A DNA stretch of 64,000 bases from Pseudomonas piscis (GTDB taxonomy: Bacteria; Pseudomonadota; Gammaproteobacteria; Pseudomonadales; Pseudomonadaceae), in assembly GCF_009380155.1 (NCBI RefSeq), contig NZ_WHUV01000007.1, forward strand, positions 248,001 to 312,000, read 5' to 3'. Below, piece by piece: positions 51,813-59,694 of the stretch. The position numbers and the translations under genes are program-made. The notes beneath the pieces are model-generated. The model saw only the letters and a program-made list of their open reading frames with translations. It made no database searches and had not been told where the DNA came from. How positions within the stretch are numbered: the stretch's first letter is position 1; every line of letters begins with the position of its first letter.

Positions 51813-52442
51813 ATGCACAGCGTATTGATAGTGGATGATCATCCTGTCGTGCGGCTTGCCGTCAAGGTGTTGTTGGAAAAGCACAACATGCGCGTGGTGG
51901 CCGAGACAGACAACGGACTGGATGCGTTGGAACTGGTTCGTGAGCATGTTCCCGACGCGGTGATCCTCGATATCGGGATTCCCAAGCTCGATGGTCTCAA
52001 GGTGTTGTCGCGTATCAAGGCCCTGGGCCTGCCCACCGAAGTACTGGTGCTCACCTCGCAATCGGTGGAGGGGTTCTGCCGGCGTTGCATTCAGCTGGGG
52101 GCCCGGGGGTTCGTCAACAAGGAAGAGGACCTGGGCAACCTGGTGGTGGCCCTGAACGCCGTGCTGGCCGGCTACACCTTCTACCCGTCGCTGGCCCTGG
52201 ATGTGTCCGCCTCGGCGGTGGAGCAGCGTTCCGAGGCCGAGCAGATCGGCCTGCTGACCGATCGGGAAATGATCGTCCTGCAGCACCTGGCCCAGGGACA
52301 TTCGAACAAGGCCATCGGGGAAAAACTGTTCTTGAGCAACAAGACGGTAAGTACCTACAAGACCCGCCTGTTGCAGAAGCTGGGGCTGGGTTCCCAGGTC
52401 AGCCTGGCGGAGTTCGCCAAGCGCAATGCGCTGATTCCCTGA
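51813..52442 (+). CDS. rocA1: LuxR-type response regulator RocA1
   Basis: A 209-residue NarL/FixJ-family regulator. The receiver has VDDHPVVR at the N-terminus, phospho-acceptor Asp53 (ILDIGIP), conserved Thr/Ser in VLTSQS and Lys in GFVNKEED. The C-terminal LuxR helix-turn-helix is LLTDREMIVLQHLAQGHSNKAIGEKLFLSNKTVSTYK. Length equals P. aeruginosa RocA1/SadA, the activator of fimbrial cup genes. Divergent from rocR-rocS1, as in the P. aeruginosa locus. Confidence 0.88.
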   Translation: MHSVLIVDDHPVVRLAVKVLLEKHNMRVVAETDNGLDALELVREHVPDAVILDIGIPKLDGLKVLSRIKALGLPTEVLVLTSQSVEGFCRRCIQLGARGFVNKEEDLGNLVVALNAVLAGYTFYPSLALDVSASAVEQRSEAEQIGLLTDREMIVLQHLAQGHSNKAIGEKLFLSNKTVSTYKTRLLQKLGLGSQVSLAEFAKRNALIP

Positions 52443-52501
52443 CCAGGAAGGCGCCGGCCCATTGCGGGCCGGCTTCCAGACGCATTTGCGCCACCTCTAT
52501 G

Positions 52502-52538
52502 ACTTGGCCCCCGCTACAGGGCGTGGCGGGGGCCAAGT
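52502..52538. terminator. Bidirectional terminator, rocA1 / ndh
   Basis: ACTTGGCCCCCGC and GCGGGGGCCAAGT form a perfect 13-bp stem with an 11-nt loop between the two convergent genes. Confidence 0.85.
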
Positions 52539-52540
52539 GT

Positions 52541-53839
52541 TCAGTGCAGCTTCAGGCGTGGGTCCGTACCGCGTCCGATCCGACTCCCAAGCATCATCAT
52601 CGCCGTGCGGAACATTCCGTACAGGGCCATCTGGTGCATGCGATACAACGAGATGTAGAACATCCGCGCCAACCAGCCCTCGAGCATCACGCTGCCCGTG
52701 AGGTTGCCCATCAGGTTGCCCACCGCCGAGAAGCGCGAGAGCGAGATCAGCGAACCGTAGTCGGTGTACTTGTAGGTCGGCAATTCCTTGCCTTCCAGGC
52801 GCAGCTTCAACGACTTGGCCAGCAAGGAGGCTTGCTGGTGCGCGGCCTGGGCCCGTGGTGGAACGTTGCGATCGCTGCCAGGTTGCGGGCAGGCGGCGCA
52901 ATCGCCGAAGGCGAAGATGTCCGGATCGCGGGTGGTCTGCAGGGTCGGCAATACCTGGAGCTGGTTGATGCGGTTGGTCTCCAGGCCGTCGATATCCTTG
53001 AGGAAGCCCGGGGCGCGGATCCCTGCGGCCCACACCTTGAGGCTGGCAGGAATGACCTGGCCGTCGGCGGTGAGCAGGCTTTCTGCGGTCACTTCGCTGA
53101 CCGAGGCGTTGGTCATGACCCGCACCCCGAGTTTCTCCAGGGTCTTGTGCACCGGCCCGCTGATGCGTTCGGGCAGGGCCGGCAGGACTCTTGGACCGGC
53201 TTCGATCAAAGTGATGTGCATGTTCTCCGGGCGGATCCGGTCCAGGCCGTAGGCTGCCAGCTCGTGGGCGGCGTTGTGCAGCTCGGCCGCCAGCTCGACA
53301 CCCGTGGCGCCGGCGCCGACGATCGCCACGCTGATCTGCTCCAGTTCCTCGGTCTGCCCGGCGTGGGCTCGCAAGTAGTGGTTGAGCAGTTGCTGGTGGA
53401 AGCGCTCGGCCTGTTTGCGCGTGTCGAGGAACAGGCAATGCTGGGCGGCGCCCTGGGTGCCGAAGTCGTTGGTGGTGCTACCCACCGCGAGCACCAGGGT
53501 GTCGTAGCCGAGCTCTCGGGCAGGCAGCAGTTCGGCTCCTTCTTCGTCATAGGTGGCCGCCAGCTGGATTTTTTTCTGCTGGCGGTCGAGCCCACTCATG
53601 CGGCCCAGCTGGAACTCGAAGTGGTTCCATTTTGCTTGGGCAACGTAGTTGAGTTCGTCCGCGGAGGAGTTCAGCGATCCGGCAGCCACTTCGTGCAGCA
53701 AGGGTTTCCAGATATGGGTCAGGTTGGCGTCGACCAGCGTTATGCTGGCCGTACCGCGTTTGCCCAGGGTCTTACCCAGGCGGGTCGCCAACTCCAGGCC
53801 GCCGGCGCCGCCGCCGACGATGACAATACGATGGTTCAT
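52541..53839 (-). CDS. ndh: Type II NADH dehydrogenase
   Basis: A 432-residue single-subunit, non-proton-pumping NADH:quinone oxidoreductase. Two dinucleotide folds: FAD motif IVIVGGGAGGLELATRLG at the N-terminus and the NADH motif VAIVGAGATGVELAAEL near 170. FGDCA near 300 is the FAD-binding end block. The amphipathic C-terminus with LARMFYISLYRMHQMAL would hold it to the membrane. The start MNHRIVIVGGG is the normal one; upstream in-frame codons are not conserved. Confidence 0.93.
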   Translation of the reverse strand: MNHRIVIVGGGAGGLELATRLGKTLGKRGTASITLVDANLTHIWKPLLHEVAAGSLNSSADELNYVAQAKWNHFEFQLGRMSGLDRQQKKIQLAATYDEEGAELLPARELGYDTLVLAVGSTTNDFGTQGAAQHCLFLDTRKQAERFHQQLLNHYLRAHAGQTEELEQISVAIVGAGATGVELAAELHNAAHELAAYGLDRIRPENMHITLIEAGPRVLPALPERISGPVHKTLEKLGVRVMTNASVSEVTAESLLTADGQVIPASLKVWAAGIRAPGFLKDIDGLETNRINQLQVLPTLQTTRDPDIFAFGDCAACPQPGSDRNVPPRAQAAHQQASLLAKSLKLRLEGKELPTYKYTDYGSLISLSRFSAVGNLMGNLTGSVMLEGWLARMFYISLYRMHQMALYGMFRTAMMMLGSRIGRGTDPRLKLH

Positions 53840-53899
53840 GGGGATATCTCGCAAGGCTAAAAGAAATCGGGGCAGTCGACCGAGCGAGCGCGATGCGGC

Positions 53900-54073
53900 T
53901 CATAGCGTCAGGTAACTGATAAGACGGCTCAACAGGCCGAGGGCCACGGTCACCACGACCACCACCACGAGGAGCATCCACGGCCTGAAGGGCCGGCGCT
54001 CGACTCGGTGCTGGGGCAGGTGCAGGTATTCTTCGACATGGCGTTGGTCGTCGGGGTTCAGGCGGCTGCTCAT
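53900..54073 (-). CDS. Small membrane protein, DUF3094 family
   Basis: A 57-residue protein: MSSRLNPDDQRHVEEYLHLP, then a basic stretch RVERRPFRPW, then a single transmembrane helix with six consecutive valines (MLLVVVVVVTVALGLL) and a short tail. GAGG lies 8 nt before the ATG. The layout and the neighbours (ndh on one side, DUF1780 on the other) fit the small DUF3094 family of pseudomonads. Function unknown. The tail ends 60 nt from ndh, so the two may be co-transcribed. Confidence 0.72.
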   Translation of the reverse strand: MSSRLNPDDQRHVEEYLHLPQHRVERRPFRPWMLLVVVVVVTVALGLLSRLISYLTL

Positions 54074-54114
54074 AAAAGGCCTCGTCGGGTAGACGTCGCA
54101 ACATGGAGGAATGT

Positions 54115-54130
54115 TACAGCGCAGTGTAAT
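54115..54130. promoter_or_regulatory. TTACA-N6-TGTAA palindrome
   Basis: TTACAGCGCAGTGTAA lies 42 nt upstream of the DUF3094 start, in a position where a repressor could block the DUF3094-ndh promoter. Which regulator binds is unknown. Confidence 0.3.
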
Positions 54131-54262
54131 CCGGCATGAAAAGGAGCATCACCGCTGCCATGTGGAGATCCATGGCAAGACCCCCGGGGCCGGCAGGCAT
54201 GAGCGCTTTTTACCATTGCGGGGAGGATTGCGCCATGCCCACCGATGGCGGATTGACGAGCC

Positions 54263-54892
54263 TCACAAACTGATACCGACATCGAAGACGATGCTGCGCC
54301 CCAGGTTGCTGCGCAGGAACTCCGGGGCATCCGGGTGGGCGAACAGCACCCGGGCGAAGGTTGGCCCGACCAGGGACAACGAGCGCCAGCCCTGGCGCAG
54401 GTATTCGGTAGGCGGCGGGAAATGGCTGTTGAGGTCCAGCACTTCGCGCTTGAGGGCGGCAAAGGCGATGATGTCCAGCTCCCCCAGGTTCATTCCGCGC
54501 TCCTGATAATTGCGAGCCTTCTTGCGCAAGGTCGGCGCCAGCCGCAGCAGCAGTTCGCTGGCCGGGATGCGTTTGGGCTTGGCTTCGCGCCGCACCAATT
54601 GGCTCAGGGAAAACGCGCTGCGCCGGCGTTGCAGTTCGTCGCGCCATTCATCGTTGAGCCGACGTCCCTCGTCGAGGACGAAGAACACCTCGAAGCTGGC
54701 CTCGCGAAACAGTACATCCGGCGGCTCTTGCCCGGGAGCGGTGAATTCGTCATTGCGGTAGGGAATATTCAAGCCTTGCAGCAGGCGCTGGCAGACCCAA
54801 CGCTCGCGCTCCCATTTGCGGGCATTGGACAGGAACGCATTGGCTTGCTCGGCCTGGATGGTTAGCAGGCGCAAGAAATCTGAGTCATCCAT
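54263..54892 (-). CDS. DUF1780 protein
   Basis: A 209-residue cytoplasmic protein starting MDDSDFLRLLTIQAEQANAFLSNARKWERERWVCQRLL. PPDVLFREASFEVFFVLDEGRRLNDEWR is a segment with Asp, Glu and Lys/Arg spacing reminiscent of PD-(D/E)xK nucleases, and Pfam describes DUF1780 as a putative endonuclease (from memory); activity is unproven. The start at 54892 is chosen over the longer frame because it begins the conserved part. Monocistronic, upstream of DUF3094 on the same strand. Confidence 0.72.
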   Translation of the reverse strand: MDDSDFLRLLTIQAEQANAFLSNARKWERERWVCQRLLQGLNIPYRNDEFTAPGQEPPDVLFREASFEVFFVLDEGRRLNDEWRDELQRRRSAFSLSQLVRREAKPKRIPASELLLRLAPTLRKKARNYQERGMNLGELDIIAFAALKREVLDLNSHFPPPTEYLRQGWRSLSLVGPTFARVLFAHPDAPEFLRSNLGRSIVFDVGISL

Positions 54893-55042
54893 ACCCTCAA
54901 GCTTAGCGCCCAAATGTGACCTTAAGAACCCGCCGTACGGAAAAAGCACCTCGGCCCTGGTCGTTCCCGGGCGTGCCCACTGGAGCCTGCCCAGGGGCGG
55001 TGTAGACTGTTGCGCGTCCCGTCGAACGATAAGGAGTGTGCC

Positions 55043-55510
55043 GTGAAGCGCTGGTCAATGCTGTTGCTGGTCCTGTTGCCGTTATGGGCCCAGGCCCTCG
55101 AGATCGGGGAGCGCCTGGCGCCCTGGACCCTGCTGGACCAGTTCGACGAGGCCTATAGCCTCGACGGCCAGGCCCGGATCCTGTTGGTGGCACGCAGCAT
55201 GGACGCGGCCAAGCTGGTGAACGCGGCGCTCAAGGACCAGCCCAAGGGCTATCTGCAGGAGCGGGGTGGCGTCTTTGTCGCCGATATCCAGCGCATGCCC
55301 GCGCTGATCGCCAGGATGTTCGCCATACCGGCCATGCGCGACTATCCCTACCGGGTGATGCTCGATCGTGAGGGGCGAGTGGCGCCGCGCTACCCGGCAA
55401 CCGAGGACAAGGTGCTGTGGCTGCAACTGCGGGATGGACAACTCGTCGAGCGCCATGAGTACGCCAGTGCCGAGCAGCTAGCTGCGGCCCTGGAGCAAGC
55501 CAGGCCATGA
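55043..55510 (+). CDS. Exported thioredoxin-fold-like protein
   Basis: A 155-residue exported protein. The start is GTG with AAGGAG upstream, giving a signal peptide MKRWSMLLLVLLPLWAQALE. The mature part (LAPWTLLDQFDEAYSLDGQARILLVARSMDAAKLVNAAL) looks like a redoxin/YtfJ-like fold but has no CxxC pair. In P. aeruginosa the gene at this place carries an FAD/FMN label I consider unreliable. The stop overlaps the start of the CbiM-like permease (ATGA), so the two are coupled and probably work together. Confidence 0.62.
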   Translation: MKRWSMLLLVLLPLWAQALEIGERLAPWTLLDQFDEAYSLDGQARILLVARSMDAAKLVNAALKDQPKGYLQERGGVFVADIQRMPALIARMFAIPAMRDYPYRVMLDREGRVAPRYPATEDKVLWLQLRDGQLVERHEYASAEQLAAALEQARP

Positions 55511-56196
55511 TCAGCGCGGCACTGCTGGCGCCGCAGACGCTGGTCCTGGGCTGGCTGCTGTATGTGCCGCTGCTGCTCTGGGCCATATGGCGAGCGCCCT
55601 GGGTCGAGCTGTTCACCGACAGTCGCCGCCAGCACCTGCTGTTCGGCACGGTCTTCGCCCTGTTCCTGTTGTGGCTGGTCCGACGGGATTTCGATACCGG
55701 CGTGTCCTATCACTTCATCGGCATGACTGCGGTGACCTTGTTGCTGGATTGGCCCCTGGCCATAGTCGGGGGCCTGGTCGCGCAGTTGGGACTACTGGCG
55801 TTGGGACGCCAGGACCTGGCGGCCCTGGGCATCAACGGGATGTTACTGGTGCTGCTGCCGGTGGCGGTGACCGAGGCCTGCGCCTGGTTGGTGGAGCGGG
55901 CCCAGCCGCGCAACCTGTTCGTCTATATCTTCTGTTCGGGTTTTTTTGCCGCTGCGCTCTCGGCATTGTTGTGCCTGCTGTGCGGATTGGGCCTTTTGTG
56001 GTTCGACGAGCGTTTCGCCATGCCCGAATGGCTGGAGGACTTCATCGGCTACCTGTGGCTGATCATCTTTCCCGAGGCCTTCATCAACGGCATGGTGGTC
56101 AGTGCGCTGGTGGTGTTCTGCCCCGAGTGGCTGGAGACCTTCAACCGCACCCGTTACCTCTCGGCGCCCTGGAAGGACGAGGATCCGCGCCCTTGA
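55507..56196 (+). CDS. CbiM-like ECF transporter permease (solitary)
   Basis: A 229-residue inner-membrane protein with about six or seven helices (LVLGWLLYVPLLLWAIW onward). The length, GMTAVTLLLDWPLAIVGG and FPEAFINGMVV fit the substrate-binding S-component/permease class represented by CbiM/CbiL. The metal-binding Met-His-Ile start of CbiM is absent (MISAALLAPQ). No ATPase or T-component is in this window, so it is a solitary member. Its start overlaps the upstream exported protein's stop. Substrate unknown. Confidence 0.65.
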   Translation: MISAALLAPQTLVLGWLLYVPLLLWAIWRAPWVELFTDSRRQHLLFGTVFALFLLWLVRRDFDTGVSYHFIGMTAVTLLLDWPLAIVGGLVAQLGLLALGRQDLAALGINGMLLVLLPVAVTEACAWLVERAQPRNLFVYIFCSGFFAAALSALLCLLCGLGLLWFDERFAMPEWLEDFIGYLWLIIFPEAFINGMVVSALVVFCPEWLETFNRTRYLSAPWKDEDPRP

Positions 56197-56259
56197 TCCA
56201 TATCAATTGCGCACGCCTGGCCGCGCTGCATGCTCGGCAAAAATTCCAGGAGTGCGGTC

Positions 56260-56475
56260 ATGAGTGTCTATCAGTGGGCCCGGCAGGAAGTGCGCGACAG
56301 TCTGCAAAACGCCCTGCAGGAGGGCTTTGAGCCCGGGCTGAGCTTGCGGGCGCTGCTCAGCGCGGTGGTACAGCAGAGCAAGAATGTGCGCAGCATCGAG
56401 GACCTGGCGGATGAGTTGCAGTTCCTCGCGGAAAACCTCGACGACGATCAGGACTACAGCTTCATGCGGCCCTGA
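56260..56475 (+). CDS. Small conserved hypothetical protein
   Basis: A 71-residue acidic protein starting MSVYQWARQEVRDSLQNALQ and ending EDLADELQFLAENLDDDQDYSFMRP; mostly helical by composition, with no signal peptide. AGGAG lies 9 nt before the ATG, and the start is chosen over an upstream in-frame ATG on that basis. It follows the CbiM-like permease by 63 nt and is convergent with yacG. A similar small gene is present there in P. aeruginosa as I recall. Function unknown. Confidence 0.65.
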   Translation: MSVYQWARQEVRDSLQNALQEGFEPGLSLRALLSAVVQQSKNVRSIEDLADELQFLAENLDDDQDYSFMRP

Positions 56476-56494
56476 TCGGCCTTCAAGAGAATCT

Positions 56495-56698
56495 TCAGTG
56501 GGCGCGGGGCGGCAGTTCTTCGGAGAACAGGTCGTCCTCGGCGTCCGGGCTCACCGGGATCTTGTGCTCCTCTGCGGCCCAGGCTCCAAGGTCGATCAGT
56601 TTGCAACGATCGGAGCAGAACGGCCGGTTGATATTGGCTGGGGTCCATTCCACTGGGGCGCCACAGGTCGGGCATTCGACGGTCAAGGGTTGGCTCAT
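56495..56698 (-). CDS. yacG: DNA gyrase inhibitor YacG
   Basis: A 67-residue zinc protein. The four ligands are VECPTCGAP and PFCSDRCKLIDLGAWA, the YacG signature. In E. coli the zinc protein binds GyrB and inhibits gyrase. An acidic C-terminal tail follows. Its start overlaps the stop of coaE (ATGA), in the conserved order pilD-coaE-yacG. Confidence 0.93.
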   Translation of the reverse strand: MSQPLTVECPTCGAPVEWTPANINRPFCSDRCKLIDLGAWAAEEHKIPVSPDAEDDLFSEELPPRAH

Positions 56699-57318
56699 GG
56701 CTGGCCTCCACGCAAGGTTAGATAAAAGTGATGCAGGCGTTCGACTTCGCTGTGCAACCAGGCACGGTCGCGGTCGTTGACCAGTACGTCGTCGGCATTT
56801 CGTAGGCGCTCCTCGCGGCTGGCCTGGGCCTGGAGAATTGCCTGGACCTGCTGTTCGCTGACCTGGTCGCGCAACAGGGTGCGTTCGATCTGCAACTGTT
56901 GGGGCGCATCGATCACCAGGATGCGCTGGGTCATCCGGGCCTGTCCCGATTCCACCAGCAACGGCGAAACCAGGATGGCATAGGGCGATTGCGCCCGGGC
57001 CAGGTGGCTGGCGATTTCCTCGGCGATCAGCGGATGCAGCAGGGCCTCCAGCCAGCGTCGCTGCTGTGGGTCCTCGAAGATCAGCTTGCGCAGGGCGGCA
57101 CGGTCCAGTTGGCCGTCGGCCTGCAGCACGCCCTCGCCAAAATGCCGGGCGATCTGTTCCAGGGCCGGGCGCCCGGGCTCTACCACCCAGCGGGCGGCAT
57201 GATCGGCATCGATCACATGGATACCCAGGTCGATGAAGTGCTGGGCAGCGGCGCTCTTGCCGCTACCGATCCCGCCGGTGAGGCCGAGGATCCAGGGGGT
57301 GTTAACGGAGCGAGTCAT
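56695..57318 (-). CDS. coaE: Dephospho-CoA kinase
   Basis: A 207-residue P-loop kinase performing the last step of coenzyme A synthesis. Walker A GLTGGIGSGKSAAAQHF near residue 12; VIDADHAARWVV and HPLIAEEI are family motifs. The start MTRSVNTPWILGL lies in a 4-nt ATGA overlap with the pilD stop, and its stop overlaps yacG. Length is normal. Confidence 0.95.
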   Translation of the reverse strand: MTRSVNTPWILGLTGGIGSGKSAAAQHFIDLGIHVIDADHAARWVVEPGRPALEQIARHFGEGVLQADGQLDRAALRKLIFEDPQQRRWLEALLHPLIAEEIASHLARAQSPYAILVSPLLVESGQARMTQRILVIDAPQQLQIERTLLRDQVSEQQVQAILQAQASREERLRNADDVLVNDRDRAWLHSEVERLHHFYLTLRGGQP

Positions 57319-58187
57319 TGGAAACCGACAAACTGCAAATAGAAGTCGGTTATTTGACCACCCCAGAGCAAGGCAATCCAGCCGGCAATGGCCAGAAAGG
57401 GGCCGAAGGGGATCGGAGTCGAGCCCTTGGCCTGGCGCAGGCGCAACAATAGGCTGCCAATCAGTGCCCCGGCCAGGGAGGCCAGCAGCAAGGTCAGCGG
57501 CAGGACCTGCCAGCCGCCCCAGGCCCCTAGCATCGCCAGCAGCTTGAAATCGCCATGGCCCATGCCGTCCTTGCCAGTCAGCAGCTTGAACAGCCAGAAC
57601 ACCGACCACAGCAGCAGGTAACCCACCACCGCGCCCCAGAGGGCGTCCTCCAGGCTCGCCAGCAGGCCGAAGCTGTTGACGATCAAGCCCAGCCATAACA
57701 GGGGCAGTACCAGCACATCCGGCAGCAATTGGTGCTCGGCATCGATCAGGCTCATGCCCAGCAGGCCCCAGCTCAACAGCAACAGCAGGCCGGCCGTCCA
57801 GCCGAAGCCGAAATGCCAGGCCACGAATGCCGAAAGCAGTCCACACGCCAGCTCGACCAGTGGGTAGCGCGCGCTGATCCGGGTCTTGCAGTGGGCGCAG
57901 CGACCGCCCAGCCACAGGTAGCCGAGCAGGGGGACGTTATGCCAGGGGCGCACGGGCCGTGCGCAATGCGGGCAGTGGGAGTGGGGGAGCAACAGGTTGT
58001 AGGGAGCTGTCACGGGCTCCGCGGGCAGCCCCAGGATTTCATGGGCCTGGGCGCGCCAATCGCGCTCGAGCATGCGCGGCAGGCGCCAGGCCAGCACGTT
58101 GAGGAAGCTGCCGACGATCAGCCCCAGTACCAGGGATGCCAGCACGAACGCCAGGGGGTAAAGGCTCAGGACTTCAGTCAAGGACAT
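57315..58187 (-). CDS. pilD: Prepilin peptidase / N-methyltransferase PilD
   Basis: A 290-residue polytopic membrane protease that cleaves and methylates prepilins and type II secretion pseudopilins. Two zinc-type Cys pairs (HCPHCARP and RCAHCKTR) in the N-terminal cytoplasmic loop, and catalytic aspartates in SLIDAEHQLLPD and MGHGDFKLLAMLGAWGG (GxGD). Intact and of normal length, so it can still serve T2SS or other pseudopilins even if the pilus is not assembled. Overlaps coaE and lies 2 nt from pilC. Confidence 0.95.
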   Translation of the reverse strand: MSLTEVLSLYPLAFVLASLVLGLIVGSFLNVLAWRLPRMLERDWRAQAHEILGLPAEPVTAPYNLLLPHSHCPHCARPVRPWHNVPLLGYLWLGGRCAHCKTRISARYPLVELACGLLSAFVAWHFGFGWTAGLLLLLSWGLLGMSLIDAEHQLLPDVLVLPLLWLGLIVNSFGLLASLEDALWGAVVGYLLLWSVFWLFKLLTGKDGMGHGDFKLLAMLGAWGGWQVLPLTLLLASLAGALIGSLLLRLRQAKGSTPIPFGPFLAIAGWIALLWGGQITDFYLQFVGFQ

Positions 58188-58189
58188 GT

Positions 58190-59407
58190 TCAGATCGCTG
58201 TACCGAGTTGAAAGATGGGCAGGTACATGGCTAGCACCAGGGCTCCGACGATACTGCCCAGCAGCACCATGATCAAAGGCTCCATGAGGCTGGTCAGGCT
58301 GTCCGCCAGGTTGTCCACCTCGCTCTCATAGTGCATGGCGATTTTTTCCAGCAGATGATCGAGGGTCCCGGACTCTTCGCCAATGGCGGTCATCTGGATA
58401 GCCATTTCCGGGAAGACGCCGCTGGCGCGCATGGCGAAGTTCAATTGCATGCCGCTGGCGACTTGTACCTGGATCCTCTCCACCGCCCGGCGATGCACGC
58501 TGTTGCCGCTGGCCCCCGCCACCGATTCCAGGGCCTGTACCAGCGGCACGCCGGCGGCGAAGGTGGTGGCCAGGGTCCGGGCCAGGCGGGCCACGGCGGC
58601 CTTGTTCAACAAGGTGCCGGTCAGGGGGAGGCGCAGCAGGAGGATATCCAGGGCATCGCGCAGGCGGGCCGAGCGGCGATAGGCCATGCGCGCGCCGAAA
58701 CCCAGCCCCAGGCTGGCAGCCAGCAGGCTCGCGCCATGATCCTGGAGAAAGTGCGAGAGGCCGATGACCCAGCGGGTCAGCAGGGGGAGTTCGGCATTGA
58801 AGCCGGCGAACAGGCTCTGGAACTGCGGGACGACCTTGAGCAGCAGGATGCTGCTGACGATGATCGCCACTCCGATCACCGCCAGGGGATAGACCATGGC
58901 CTTGTACAACCGGGCCTTGAGGCGCTCGCTCTGTTCCTGGTAGCTGGCGACCCGGTCCAGCAGGGTATCTAGGGCCCCGGCCTGCTCCCCGGCTTCCACC
59001 AGGTTGCAGTACAGCGGGTCGAAATGGCGCGGGTGCCGGCGCAATGCGCTGGCCAGGCTGGAGCCAGCCTCGATATCGCGCTTGAGGCTGGCCAGCAGTT
59101 GGCGCATGGACGGCTGTTCGAAGCTTTCGGCGATTATTTCCAGGGATTGCAGCAGCGGTACGCCGGCCTGGAACAAGGTCGCCAGTTGCCGGGTGAACAG
59201 GGCGATGTCCCGGGGCCTGATCCGTTGTCCCAGGCGCGGCAGGCCGGGGGACTTGCGCCGGATCCGGCTCGGGACTATGCCCTGTCGGCGCAGGCGGGCC
59301 CTGGCCAATGCCGGGCTGGCGGCAACCAATTCGCCTTGCAGGGCATGGCCCTGGTTATCGGTGCCCTGCCAGACATAGGTGCTGGTGGCGGGTGGTTGTA
59401 CCGTCAT
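58190..59407 (-). CDS. pilC: Type IV pilus inner-membrane platform protein PilC
   Basis: A 405-residue GspF-family platform protein with two cytoplasmic repeats of the GspF fold and about three transmembrane helices. Conserved blocks FTRQLATLFQAGVPLLQSLEII near residue 80 and ARTLATTFAAGVPLVQALESV near 280 are the two halves; FPEMAIQMTAIGEESGTLDHLL is the C-terminal block. Length equals PilC of P. aeruginosa. The start MTVQPPATSTYVWQG is chosen by homology. The ATPase gene pilB, which normally precedes pilC, is missing. Confidence 0.92.
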   Translation of the reverse strand: MTVQPPATSTYVWQGTDNQGHALQGELVAASPALARARLRRQGIVPSRIRRKSPGLPRLGQRIRPRDIALFTRQLATLFQAGVPLLQSLEIIAESFEQPSMRQLLASLKRDIEAGSSLASALRRHPRHFDPLYCNLVEAGEQAGALDTLLDRVASYQEQSERLKARLYKAMVYPLAVIGVAIIVSSILLLKVVPQFQSLFAGFNAELPLLTRWVIGLSHFLQDHGASLLAASLGLGFGARMAYRRSARLRDALDILLLRLPLTGTLLNKAAVARLARTLATTFAAGVPLVQALESVAGASGNSVHRRAVERIQVQVASGMQLNFAMRASGVFPEMAIQMTAIGEESGTLDHLLEKIAMHYESEVDNLADSLTSLMEPLIMVLLGSIVGALVLAMYLPIFQLGTAI

Positions 59408-59617
59408 GGTTCGGTCCTTGAGCAGACGGAGGTCGAGGCGGACGTCGTCTTGCTGCAGAACCAGCGGCAGGACGTGTCCACGCCTAGCCAAGCCTAGCCG
59501 TGGCGAGCTGCCGGGTAGCGTCAGGTGCTGACCAGATTTGTCAGTTGATGCGACTTCTGCTTCTCGAGAGCTGGACCACCTAGCGCGCAGACCGCGTATT
59601 TCATGGGTTTTGTTCCC

Positions 59618-59633
59618 TGGCACAGGGCGTGCT
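59618..59633 (+). promoter_or_regulatory. Sigma54 promoter of pilA
   Basis: TGGCAC-N5-GTGCT gives the required GG-N10-GC spacing of the -24/-12 class, about 62 nt before the pilA ATG. It matches consensus TGGCAC-N5-TTGCW except for one base. This is the promoter class activated by PilR. Confidence 0.75.
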
Positions 59634-59694
59634 TCGAAGCTGATGGCCCTTGTGGCCTTTCTTGTAACTTTCGTTCAAGCCAGGAGGCGACCCA

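Noticed and set aside
59408..59623. Extension of the pilC frame upstream of its start as a pilB remnant
   Set aside because: The 72 extra residues show no P-loop, Asp box or other PilB feature, and the frame overlaps the pilA promoter.
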